Assembly: GCA_019448385.1 (NCBI GenBank)
Contig: JAGTXO010000046.1
Span: 1-64,000, forward strand
Direction of reading: 5' to 3'
DNA: 64,000 nucleotides
From: Diacronema lutheri
Lineage: Eukaryota; Haptophyta; Pavlovophyceae; Pavlovales; Pavlovaceae
A model generated the notes under the pieces. The model was not told the origin of the DNA and made no database searches. It was given only the letters and a program-made list of their open reading frames with translations. Of the stretch, positions 10,547-20,600 are shown in pieces. The position numbers were made by a program, and so were the translations under genes. Each line of letters starts with the position of its first letter. Position 1 is the first letter of the stretch.

Positions 10547-13500
10547 TCACCGCCGCCCCGGTGCGGCCCGCGCGTGCCGACCAGAGCCGAGCCGCCGGCC
10601 TCGCTGCGCAAAGAGCGCGCGCCGTACACGCGCGCGCAGCTCGAGCCACACGCGCTCCGTCGCGGCGCGGTCAAAGCGCTCCTTGGCGCCGTGGCCTCGT
10701 GCAACCCCCGAGACCGCCGCGCCCTCCAACCCGCCGCCCGCCAGCTCCTCCCACACCGCCGCGCACGCCGCCCTGCGCGCGCCAAAGGCGGCCGAACCGG
10801 GCGGCGCGAGCGCGCGCACCAGCTCGCCGAGCGCGCGCAGCTCCGCCCGGCTCGCGCGGAGCGCGCACGCGGCCCAGTGCAGCGGCCGGTGCGTCGCGCC
10901 TTCCCACGGCAGCACGAGGTCGTCGGGCACGACGGGCACCGACCCGGCCGCGAGGACCTCGAGGAAACGGAACGAGTAACCGCCGCCGCCTCCGGGCGCA
11001 AATCCAAAGCTCGACGACGAGAGAAGCGACGTGTACCCGCCCGACGCCGCGGCGCGCACGGCGGCCGACGCGCCGGGCTCGACCGCCCAGTCGGCGTGCG
11101 CCTCGGTGCCGCACAGCCGCTTCGGGCTGCGCGGCTTGTCGGCGACGGCGATGAGCACCGCGCTGCTCGGCTCGTTGGACCACGCGGCGGCGGTCAGACG
11201 CGCGTCGAACCACCGGCCGCCCGCACTGCCGACGGTGCCACGAAATGTGAGGAGCAGCGGGCGCTGTTCGCGCGTGGCGTCGCTCCCGACCGCGCTCACC
11301 CATGCCGCCGCCACCGCAGAGCGGGTGCCGTCGGCCGCGCGCTCGGCCGCGGCGCGCGCGCCCGCGCGCACGCCCCACCAGCCGCCCACCGGCGCGCGGG
11401 CGGCGAGCTCTGCCATGGGCGGCATGAACGGCTGCGGCAGCTGCACGTCAAAGCCGCGCCGGAAGAGGCCGCGCCACGTCGCGGGCGACGCGACGATCGC
11501 GTCGCCCGTCTGGCCGAGCACGCGCGGCTCGGCCGGCCAGTCGCACCTGCCGACGCACTGCGGCATCAGCAGCACGTGGTTGCGCCCATCGCGACCGTCC
11601 ACCGCAGCCCAGTGGCGCAGCGACGCCGCCGGGTGCGCGCAGGCCAGGTCCGTGCGCTTGCAGCGCGCCTGCGCGCACGCACGGGCGCACGGCGTGCCGA
11701 CGGCGCCGCGGGGCGGGGCCAATCGAGAGGCGGCAGCGGGGCGAGGCGGGGCCAATCGAGAGGCGGCAGCGGGGCGAGGCGAAGCCAATCGAGAGGCGGC
11801 AGCGGGGCGGGGCGGGGCCAATCGAGAGGCGGCAGCGGGGCGGGGCGGGGCCAATCGAGAGGCGGCAGCGGGGCGGGGCGGGGCCAATCGAGAGGCGGCA
11901 GCGGGGCGAGGCGGGGCCAATCGAGAGGCGGCAGCGGGGCGAGGCGGGGCCAATCGAGAGGCGGCAGCGGGGCGGGGCGGGGCCAATCGAGAGGCGGCAG
12001 CGGGGCGGGGCGGGGCCAATCGAGAGGCGGCAGCGGGGCGGGGCGGGGCCAATCGAGAGGCGGCAGCGGGGCGAGGCGGGGCCAATCGAGAGGCGGCAGC
12101 GGGGCGGGGCGGGGCCAATCGAGAGGCGGCAGCGGGGCGAGGCGGGGCCAATCGAGAGGCGGCAGCGGGGCGGGGCGGGGCCAATCGAGAGGCGGCAGCG
12201 GGGCGGGGCGGGGCCAATCGAGAGGCGGCAGCGGGGCGGGGCGGGGCCAATCGAGAGGCGGCAGCGGGGCGGGGCGGGGCCAATCGAGAGGCGGCAGCGG
12301 GGCGGGGCGGGGCCAATCGAGAGGCGGCAGCGGGGCGAGGCGGGGCCAATCGAGAGGCGGCAGCGGGGCGAGGCGGGGCCAATCGAGAGGCGGCAGCGGG
12401 GCGGGGCGGGGCCAATCGAGAGGCGGCAGCGGGGCGGGGCGGGGCCAATCGAGAGGCGGCAGCGGGGCGGGGCGGGGCCAATCGAGAGGCGGCAGCGGGG
12501 CGGGGCGGGGCCAATCGAGAGGCGGCAGCGGGGCGAGGCGGGGCCAATCGAGAGGCGGCAGCGGGGCGGGGCGGGGCCAATCGAGAGGCGGCAGCGGGGC
12601 GGGGCGGCGGCGGCGCGCGTGCGCGCGACGGGCGGGCGCGCGGGCGAACGGGCGCACCTTGCGGCGGTAGAGCGCCTCGGGCGTGACAACGAAGAGGCAC
12701 GCGTCCGACGGCTCGGTGACCAGCTGCGCGAGTGGCTCGGTGGCCGCCCCGCCGCGCACAGTGCGCCAGCCGCCGTGAGGGCGTGCAAGGCCCGCGCGAA
12801 GCCACGCGCACTGGTCGAAAGAGCACGCGATCTGCGCAGCGCTGCTCACGATGGCTGCGTGCGGCTCGGCGGAGGCGACAGGCGCGAGTGCGTCCGCCTC
12901 TGCCATCGCTTGCACACTGCGCCACCGGCCGCCCGCCGCGCGCGCCCCTCCGCGCGCGTTGTCCGCGGCCCAGTCGTCAGACGGCGCGTACCACAGCACG
13001 CGCACGGGCCCTGCCTGCACGCACGCACGCCGGCGCGCGGCGGAGAAGCACGTCGCAAATGTGCACGCGCGCCTAGGACTTAAGCCGTCGCCCCACTTGC
13101 CCGCCGGCCGGATGCTCACGCCAGCCGCGTCGGGCGCGAGCACGAGCACGCCACCCTCGCCGACGGACGCGTCGGCGGCGAGGTCCGAGTCGGCGGGCGC
13201 GCGACCGCCGCGCGCGGCCGCACGCTCGGCCTTCTTCGCGGCCTGCGCCGCGACCTTGGCCGAGAAGATCGGGCAGCGCCCGTTCGGCGCGCGCGCGCCG
13301 CGCTGCGCGACCGCGCGCTCGAGCTGCGCACGCGCGGACGCGTTGAGCAGCGCGCGCGCGCTCGGCCCCGATGGCTCCTCGGCAAACGCGCAGTGAAGCG
13401 CGATGCGCCTGCCCGCGTTGTCCGTTGTGCGGCCTCTTTCGTCGCGCGCGTTGACGCAGCGCAGGCCGCGGGCCTCCAGGTCGGCGCGCGCGCGCGCGAG

Positions 13501-13713
13501 CCACAGCGCGGCGGGTGCGCGCCGCGCCGCGACGGCGGCCAACGACGTGAGCGCGCCAATCGCCAGCAGCAGCGCGCAGCCGTACGCGCGCCAGTGGGCG
13601 CGCAGCGCGAACAGCAGCTGGCCCACACCCTTCGCGCCCTCCTCTGCCGCCACCCTCGGCGGACGCACGAGGAACGGCTCGTCCTCCCCGTCCTCGCCAT
13701 CGTGGTCGCTCAT
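10547..13713 (-). CDS. Exostosin-family (GT47) glycosyltransferase, type II membrane protein
   Basis: Two exons, 13713-12658 and 11668-10547, encode 725 residues. The single 989-bp phase-0 intron (donor GTGCGC, acceptor GCGCAG) is almost entirely a 33-bp minisatellite. The N terminus is acidic and cytosolic, followed by one transmembrane segment at about residues 45-62, the layout of a Golgi type II enzyme. A lumenal part with several Cys pairs follows. The C-terminal half carries the exostosin signature: a small-residue loop S-S-S-F-G-F-A-P, then YSFRFLEVLAAGSVPVVPDD starting near residue 583, which in exostosins and plant GT47 enzymes lies in the nucleotide-sugar binding domain. The donor and acceptor sugars cannot be told from sequence. 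The family builds cell-wall or proteoglycan polysaccharide. The first exon contributes no recognised domain. Confidence 0.78.
11712..12606. repeat. 33-bp minisatellite filling the glycosyltransferase intron
   Basis: About 27 head-to-tail copies of a 33-bp unit: CCAATCGAGAGGCGGCAGCG followed by GGGCGGGGCGGGG. The only common variant swaps the middle GGGGC for a GGCGAGGCG form, and one copy near 11780 reads GCGAAGCC. The unit has no stop codon in any of six frames and its length is a multiple of three, so very long spurious ORFs cross it. It lies wholly inside the intron at 11669-12657. Confidence 0.95.
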
Positions 13714-13829
13714 CGATGCGAACTCAGCGACTTCACGAGTGACCTAGTAGCAGTGCACTGCGAACTTCAAGCCTGCAGCAGCTGAAGGGTGAACCGTGCC
13801 TCCGTGAGTTCAAGACCAGTCGCCGACCC

Positions 13830-14777
13830 TCACAGCTTCCCGCCACACTCCCAGCCGCACCGCGGCATGGCCAAAAACTGCGCGCGGCAGCGCCAGCGGC
13901 AGTTGCTCGGCTGCTTGGGCGTGGGCGAGGGCGAGGGCGGCGGCGAGCACGTCGGCTCGGTCGCCACGCAGCCTGCGCACGGTCCGTCGTCCTGCAGGTA
14001 GGAGCGGCAGCACTGCGGGCAGGCCGTGCACTTGCGCATCGGCCAGCAGGCGAGCGCGGGGCACGACGCCTTGGCGCACGCGTCGCACGGCGCGCCGTTC
14101 GGGATGAAGGGCTGGCAGCACGCGGCGCAGACGGTGCACGTGCCGTTCGAGCACACGTTGGGCCCTTGCGCCGGCGTGCGCAGCGCGCGCGGCCCGGCGC
14201 CGACACCGCGCCGGCCCTGTCGTCGGTGGCCACGCTCGGCCACGGGCGCGGGTGGCTCGGTGGCCGAGCCAGGCGCGAGGGCAGCGGCGGGCTGCTCGTC
14301 GCACAGCAGCGTGGCTGCGGCCGGCACGGCCCACCGCGTGCCGTGCGCATGGCGGCCCGCGCCGCCGGCCGCGCGCGGCACGCGCGTGGGCACGCCGTCC
14401 CACACCGAGCAGCCGTCAGCGGCTCGAGCGAGGCAGCAGCCGCGCGCCGCACGCGCGGCGCACCAGGCCGCGCAGCCGACGAGCGACGCGTTCGCCTCCG
14501 CCGACGGCGCTGCGTCGGCCAGCCGCGCCCCCGTGCACCCGGCCTCGCCTGGCTCGCCGCGCCCGGCCGATGCGAGCACGCCGCACGTGCCGCCAAACGA
14601 GAAGTCGGCGGCATTGGTGTTGCGCACGCCTCGTGGCGAAACAAGGCCCACGTCTGGGCTGAGCGCGATCAACGTCGTGCTCGCCGCGGCGAGCGCGAGC
14701 CAGAAAACCCTCACGCATCCACACGCGCCGCTGCCGTCCAAGCTCAACGGCATTCCGCCGTTGCGCCCCGGACCCAT
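13830..14777 (-). CDS. Cys-rich secreted or membrane-anchored protein
   Basis: Single exon of 315 residues from the ATG at 14777; an ATG 24 bases downstream is an alternative. A hydrophobic segment at about residues 22-40 (VRVFWLALAAAS) acts as signal peptide or anchor. Residues 60-130 contain a pattern C...C..WC......CC......C resembling a PAN/apple or WSC-like lectin module. The C-terminal 120 residues are very Cys-rich in repeated CxxC, CC and CxAC pairs (VCAACCQPF, ACPQCCRSY) separated by a Pro/Ser stretch, ending in CRWRCRAQF and CGWECGGKL. Such proteins are usually extracellular and disulphide-bonded. No enzyme motif is seen. The start lies 66 bp from the divergent ATP synthase gamma start. 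Confidence 0.6.
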   Translation of the reverse strand: MGPGRNGGMPLSLDGSGACGCVRVFWLALAAASTTLIALSPDVGLVSPRGVRNTNAADFSFGGTCGVLASAGRGEPGEAGCTGARLADAAPSAEANASLVGCAAWCAARAARGCCLARAADGCSVWDGVPTRVPRAAGGAGRHAHGTRWAVPAAATLLCDEQPAAALAPGSATEPPAPVAERGHRRQGRRGVGAGPRALRTPAQGPNVCSNGTCTVCAACCQPFIPNGAPCDACAKASCPALACWPMRKCTACPQCCRSYLQDDGPCAGCVATEPTCSPPPSPSPTPKQPSNCRWRCRAQFLAMPRCGWECGGKL

Positions 14778-14843
14778 GCCCTGGCAGGGCCCCGGCCGCC
14801 CGGACTTGTTTCGGCTTCTTGGGGTGTGGAGCCGAGAGGAGCC

Positions 14844-16520
14844 ATGAGTCTCCTCCGCGGCGCGCTCGCCTTCGGCCAGCCGAGGTGCGCCAAGCGGGCG
14901 GGCGGGCTGGCTTCGCACGCGGCGCGGTTCGGGCCAAAGGCTGTGCAGCTTAGCTCTTGGCTCGCGCGCTCGCGAGTCCCGCCCGGCCTGCTGCCGAGCG
15001 GCCGCCGAGCGCGACGCACCGATAGGGCGCGAGGCGCGCTCACGCAACGTCTCCGCGCGCGCGGCGCGCGCGCGCAGGCTACTCGCGCCCGATGGCGCGC
15101 GCTTTGCCTCGCTCAAGTCGCTCAAGAGCCGCCTCACCTCGGTGAAGAGCATCCAGAAGATCACCAAGGCGATGAAGATGGTCGGGCGCGCGCGCGCCGC
15201 GCCGCGCGCTCTGGCCGCGCGATTCGGACGGGCACGGCCGTCGTGGCGCGCGCGCGCGTGCACGCGAATGCTGCTTACGCGATGGTGTGTTGTGCCGCCG
15301 CACGCGCCGCGCAGGTCGCCGCCTCAAAGCTGCGCGGCGCGCAGACGCGGATGGAGGCGTCGCGACCGTTTGTAGGCAGCTCGCCCGCCGCGCTCAAGGA
15401 GGCGCTCGACACGAGCGAGGCGAAGAGCGAAAAACACTTCTTCCTGCCCATCTCCTCCGACAAGGTTTGTCACGCAACGCGCGCCACGTTCAGGCGCCGT
15501 TGGCACCACGCACGCCGCGCGAGGCAGGCCGCGGCGGCGCGCGCGGAGAGGGCACGGAGGGCACGCATGGCGCGGCCGCGAGGCTGCGTGCGCCAGCGGA
15601 GCCGCGCGTCTCGCCGAGAGGCTTGGCGCACGTGCCGTGCGCGCCCTCGGTGGCCGCATCCACCGGCCCCGTCCACCGTTTGCGCCCCCGGCTTTGCAGT
15701 TGGGCTGCGCTATGGCGCCTCGCGGCGCTCCCTCCCTCAGTCGATGCGGCGGCACCCACGCGCCGCGCTGCGCTGCGATACCCCGCCGCGGCATGGCTCG
15801 CGCGCGCAGGGCTTGTGCGGCGGCGTGAACAGCTCGGTCGTGAAGGCGACCAAGGCGATGGTCAGCCGCGCCAAGGAGGCGGGCGAGTCGACGCAGCTCT
15901 TCATCGTCGGCTCGAAGGCGCGCGACGCCCTCGTGCGCGACTTTTCGCCGCTCCTCGTCGCAAACGTGGACGAGATCTACCAAAAGCCCTTCTCGTGGGC
16001 GCAGGCGGCGGTGCTCGCCGACCAGGTGCTCAAGAGCGACTTTGACAAGCTGTCGATCATCTACAACAAATTCTACTCCGTCGTGCGCTTCGAGGTGACG
16101 CCGCTCCACCTCGGCACGCCCGCGCTCCTCGCCGAGACGGACAAGCTCGACGCGTACGAGGTGGACGAGGAGGTGTGCGCGCGCGCGGCGCGGCGCGTGG
16201 CGCAGCATGCCCGCCTCGCGTCTCGCCCTCCGCCCCGCGCGCCTCACCCCACACCGCGCGATCCGCGCGATCCGCCGCGTGCGCAGGAGGACGCGGAGAT
16301 GATGGCGGACCTCTTCCAGTTCGAGCTCGCCTCGCGCCTCTTCAACTGCGTGCTCGAGAACTCGACGTCCGAGAACGCGAGCCGCATGACCGCGATGGAC
16401 AACGCGTCCAAGAACGCGAAGGACATGATCACCAAGCTGCAGGTCGTGTACAACCGGCAGCGGCAGGCGGTGATCACGACCGAGCTCAACGAGATCATCT
16501 CGGGCGCCGAGTCGCTCTAG
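14844..16520 (+). CDS. ATP5F1C: Mitochondrial ATP synthase F1 subunit gamma
   Basis: Five exons: 14844-14884, 15078-15180, 15315-15464, 15810-16172 and 16287-16520, giving 296 residues with all phases consistent. Exon 1 supplies the start of an Arg-containing presequence. Exon 2 encodes the conserved N-terminal helix LKSRLTSVKSIQKITKAMKM, and exon 3 continues VAASKLRGAQTRMEASRPF. Exon 4 holds GLCGGVNSSVVK, the gamma-subunit signature. The last exon ends with the C-terminal helix KNAKDMITKLQVVYNRQRQA and TTELNEIISGAESL, again diagnostic. The protein forms the rotating central stalk of F1 in the mitochondrial matrix. Donors are GTGCGC, GTCGGG, GTTTGT and GTGTGC. The GTCGGG donor after KAMKM is the least certain junction. 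Length fits the family (about 270-300). Confidence 0.93.
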   Translation: MSLLRGALAFGQPRCAKRAGGLASHAARFGPKAVQLSSWLARSRVPPGLLPSGRRARRTDRARGALTQRLRARGARAQATRARWRALCLAQVAQEPPHLGEEHPEDHQGDEDGRARARRAARSGRAIRTGTAVVARARVHANAAYAMVCCAAARAAQVAASKLRGAQTRMEASRPFVGSSPAALKEALDTSEAKSEKHFFLPISSDKVCHATRATFRRRWHHARRARQAAAARAERARRARMARPRGCVRQRSRASRREAWRTCRARPRWPHPPAPSTVCAPGFAVGLRYGASRRSLPQSMRRHPRAALRCDTPPRHGSRAQGLCGGVNSSVVKATKAMVSRAKEAGESTQLFIVGSKARDALVRDFSPLLVANVDEIYQKPFSWAQAAVLADQVLKSDFDKLSIIYNKFYSVVRFEVTPLHLGTPALLAETDKLDAYEVDEEVCARAARRVAQHARLASRPPPRAPHPTPRDPRDPPRAQEDAEMMADLFQFELASRLFNCVLENSTSENASRMTAMDNASKNAKDMITKLQVVYNRQRQAVITTELNEIISGAESL

Positions 16521-16654
16521 AGCGGCGGCCGCGCTGGGCTCGGTGGACGATTCGGGGCGAGGGTTGTGACAGTCTGAGTGGCCACCGCGTGCGGCGCGCC
16601 GAACCGATCCGCGCCTTGGGCCGTTGGGCGCCTTTTGGGTGGGTGTTGAAGTAA

Positions 16655-17556
16655 CGACGATTCCGACGGGTCAACAGATGGGGTCAGGAAGTGCGCAGCG
16701 AGGCGCCAGGCGGAGCAGGCCCATAGGCCCACACGCGCCTAGCCACCGCGCGCCGCCGCCCGCGCGCCGCCGCACCGGTGGCCGCCGTCAACCACACCAC
16801 CGGCCGACGCGCACGCGCACGCCGAGGCCCGAAGATCGTCGGCGACGAACGCCACCCCCGAGCCGCCGCCTGCCACGTCGCCAAGCCGCCCGCCGCCGCT
16901 GCAGAGCGCGACGCCCGCCGCCAGCGAGCCGCCGCCCTCCCCGCCGCGTCGCCGCCCCCTGCCGCCGCCGCCAAGCGCACCGCCACCCGCCGCCAGCGTG
17001 GCAAGCGCCGCGATGCTGGCCGCGTGGCCGCGCACGCGCGCCCCGCCGCCCCCAAACCCACCGACCGGGGCGAAAAGTACGTTGTTCGCGGTGCCGGCGC
17101 AGTCGATGGGCAGGGGCGGCGGGGCGCGCGGAGCGCGGCCATCGGAGCGCGAGGGCGCAGCCGTCGCAAGCGAAGGTTTCGTCGTAGAGAAGGCCACGCC
17201 GCCGTCGCTCGTGCGGCCGTGCGCGCGCGCCCCGCCACCCCCAAACCCACCGACCGGGGCGAAAAGTACGTTGTTCGCGGTGCCGGCGCAGTCGATGGGC
17301 AGGGGCGGCGGGGCGCGCGGAGCGCGGCCATCGGAGCGCGAGGGCGCAGCCGTCGCAAGCGAAGGTTTCGTCGTAGAGAAGGCCACGCCGCCGTCGCTCG
17401 TGCGGCCGTGCGCGCGCGCCCCGCCACCCCCAAACCCACCGACCGGGGCGAAAAGTACGTTGTTCGCGGTGCCGGCGCAGTCGATGGGCAGGGGCGGCGG
17501 GGCGCGCGGAGCGCGGCCATCGGAGCGCGAGAGCGCAGCCGTCGCAAGCGAAGGTT
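16655..17556 (-). repeat. Dispersed element R1 with three 189-bp monomers
   Basis: Three tandem units of 189 bp (anchor GAAAAGTACGTTGTTCGCGG at 17072, 17261 and 17450) are preceded by about 380 bp that also occurs in R3 on the opposite strand at near identity. In R3 orientation, here the minus strand, each unit encodes 63 residues containing LPIDCAGTANNVLFAPVGGF, and the frame closes with ...ARGG-TAG at 16739. The outer end near 16660 has AACGACG, CCGACGGGTCAACAG and ATGGGGTCAGG, matching the R3 end. The element occupies nearly all of the gap between ATP synthase gamma and the IQ/EF-hand gene. The opposite frame is also open and runs in frame into that gene. Confidence 0.85.
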
Positions 17557-17626
17557 GTTTAAGTCAAGTGAGAGGTCGGCCCCCTTCCCTCCATCTCGGC
17601 GTTCGTTTCTGCCTGTGCTGGCTCAA

Positions 17627-20600
17627 ATGCCGCCGACCGTGGACGACACTGCCGCAGCGGCGAAAGTGCAGGCGCACGCGCGCGGCGCGCGCGCGCGCAA
17701 GGAGGCGCGCGGCCGGCAGCAGGACTCGGCGTCGACCAAGATCCAGCGCGCGCTGCGCGGCAAGGCGGGCCGCAAGCAGGCGGCTGCCGCCGCCGAGGCG
17801 GTGGGCAAGGCGGTCGTGCGGCCGCAGGCGGTAGTCGAGATGAACGCGCTCCGCAGGCTGCGGCACGAGCGCGAGATGTGGCGGCGGACGGTGCCGGAGC
17901 ACGTCATTGACCGTGCGGCCCACGTGGTCGCGCTCAAATGGGCGCCGTTTCCGATGCCCGCGCGCACGCCCGCGCACGCGCCACGCGCGGACGGCGACGG
18001 CGGCGACGGTGCGCCGGCCGCCGAGCCGACCGACGAGCTGCCCGTCTACATGGTGCTCGTGCAGCACGGCGGGTTCGGCCCATTCGTGCCGCTCTCGGCC
18101 GCGCATCTCGACGGCGCGCCAGCCGACGCGCATGGCGCCGCGCTTGTGCGCGGTGGCACGTCGTGCCGCGTCGTGCGGCTGGTCGCATCGCAGCGGCTGC
18201 GGCTCGTCCTCCGGCTGCGGCTGCCACTACCGCCACGCGAGGCGGAGATGGCGGCGGCGGCGGAGGCGGTGGCGGGCGGTGGCGAGTACGGCGCGCAGCT
18301 CTACCACACCGCGCCGAGCGCGCTCATCACCACGCCGCCCGCCGCGTCGCTCGCCGTCCTCGCGCAGTCGGTTGACGCGACCGCACAGCAGCTGCGCGCG
18401 CTCGCGGACGGCGCGGATGGCGCGGCGCTTGGGCTCGCGTCGGCGCGGCTCGAGGCGCTCGAGGAGCTCTTCTCGCAGGCGCACGCCGCAATCGACGCCG
18501 CTGCGGCGGGCGACGTCGACGCGGACGGCGACGGCGACGGCGGTGGGCACTGGCGTCGCTCGACGGAACGCGTGCCGACCGTGCGCACGGCGCTCCTCGC
18601 GCTCGCGCTCGAGCCGCGGGACGACGAGTCGGACATGACGCTTGGCGCGGCGGCGCTGCTTCACGCGTGGCGCGCGCCCGACGGCGTCGTGTGCGCGCTC
18701 GCGCTCGAGCCGACCGACGGCGTGCCCGTCGTGCGGCTCACCGAGCGCGCGCGCGCGCGCACCGCCACCGCCGCCGGTGTGCCGGCGCTCCTCGAGCTCG
18801 GCGACGCGGATCAGGAGGCCGCGCGCGCGTGGCTCGGCGCGGCGCTCGGCAACGAGCACGTCGCCGCCAGCGCGCGCTTCTTGCACGACGCGCGCGCCGA
18901 GAGCGTGCGCGCCGAGTGCCCGGCGCAGCTCGTCGGCGAGGGTGCGCCCGGCGCGCCGCCCGGCTGCGTGCGCCTCGTGCACCTCACGCACGCGACGGCC
19001 GCGCTCGCCGCGCTGCCGATGGCGGCGCGGCCCGCGCTGCGTGCGCTGCCCGCGCCCTTCCCGCGCGCGCACGCGCCGCGCGCGCCCGACGACGCGCCGG
19101 CCGCTGCGCCCGCAGCGGGTGCCGTCGCGCGTCGCGGCTGGTGGGCGTGGCGCCGGCGCGCGGTCGCGCGCGCGCTGCACGCGGCCGCGGCGGACGCGCT
19201 CGCGCCCGCGCGGCCGTTGGCGGCCGCGACGAGCACGGTGGGTGCCGCCCGCGCGGCCGACGCGGCGGCCGGCGCGCCGCCCGCACGCGCGCCGCCGGGC
19301 GCGAGCGCGCGCGGCGCCGAGCTGCGCGTCGAGTGGCTGGGCGCGCAGAAGCTGGTGGGCTTTGACGGCGCCGCGCCGGCCGCGCTCGCGTTGCGCGCGC
19401 TGCTGCCGCGCGCAACGTCCGTCGCGCTGCGCTGGGAGGGCGGCACGCTCGCGATGGCGGGCGCGGGCGTCGCGCGCTTCAGCGCGTGGGCCGTCGACGG
19501 TCTCACGTGCCCACCGCGCGCGCTCGGCGCGTGCGCGCTGCGCGTTGGCGACGCCGCGCGCGTGCGCGCCGAGTTCGACGCGCTCGCGCGCGCGCGCGCC
19601 GCGGGCGGGCCGGTGGTGCGCGGCGCGACGTGCATGCCGCTCGCGTTCTACGACTCGGCGCCGTTGGCCGAGCCGCCGCCCGCCGCCGACGCCGACGCCG
19701 ACGCCGCCGCGCGGCGCGCGCGCGGCGCGGGCGGCGCGCCGCCGCCCCTCGCGGGCGCGCGGCTGCTGCACGGCGCGCGCGCGACGAGCGGCTGGGGGCT
19801 GGGCGAGGCGCGCGGCCGGTCGGCGGCGGGCGGCGGGCTCGGTTGCGTGCGTTACACGCCGCTCTTCTGGTCGGTGCGTGAGCTCTGCGCGCGCCACGTG
19901 CACGAGATGGAGGCGGCGGTGCTCAAGCGGCTGGGGTACACCGAGCCGCTGCCGTTGCTGCCCGACCTGCCACGCGCCTTCGTCGCGCACGCGCTCGCGC
20001 CATTTTGCGTCGCGCTCGCCGCGCGGACGGGCCGCACCGAGCGCGTCGATCTGCTCCGCCACTACGGGCTGCCCGCCGCGTTGCGCGCGCTCTCCGACGA
20101 GCCGGGCGCGCACGCGCACGCGGCGGACGCGCTCGACGCGCTCCTCGCGCCCGCGGGGCTCAACTACTCGCCCGCTGCCAAGGCGGCATTCAACGGCGCG
20201 GGCGTGCGCCACTGGGCGGGCTACACCGAGCGGCTCGCGTGCCTCGCCGACACGCTCGAGCGCGGCGTGCCCTCCGCCGATGTGGCGGGCGGCACCGGCC
20301 GCGTGCCGCCCATCGGCTCGCCGCCGCTCGACGCGGACGTGACGCGCGCCATCGTGCGTGCGCTCACGTGCGAGCTGCCGCCGTCCGCCAACGGCGACGC
20401 CGGCGCGAGCCGCGCGTGGCCGACATGTCTCGTGCACGGCGGCGAGGACTGGCCGGCGGCGCTCTCGCTCGACGGCGCGCTCCGCCTCGCCGTCGCGTTC
20501 GCGCCGGTCGCGGCCGACGCGGGCGCGGGCGCGCCGCGCGTCGGCCGCTCGACTGCGCCGCTGCCCGTCGCCGCCGCCGCCGCCGCCGCGACCGCCGCTG

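Noticed and set aside
11712-12606. CRISPR-like array of 33-bp repeats
   Set aside because: There are no unique spacers, the units are contiguous and nearly identical, and the host is a eukaryote. It is a minisatellite.
10547-12925. A glycosyltransferase form with the minisatellite translated
   Set aside because: Removing 11669-12657 joins two conserved halves in phase with the common local splice signals. Reading through would add about 300 repeat residues or shift frame.
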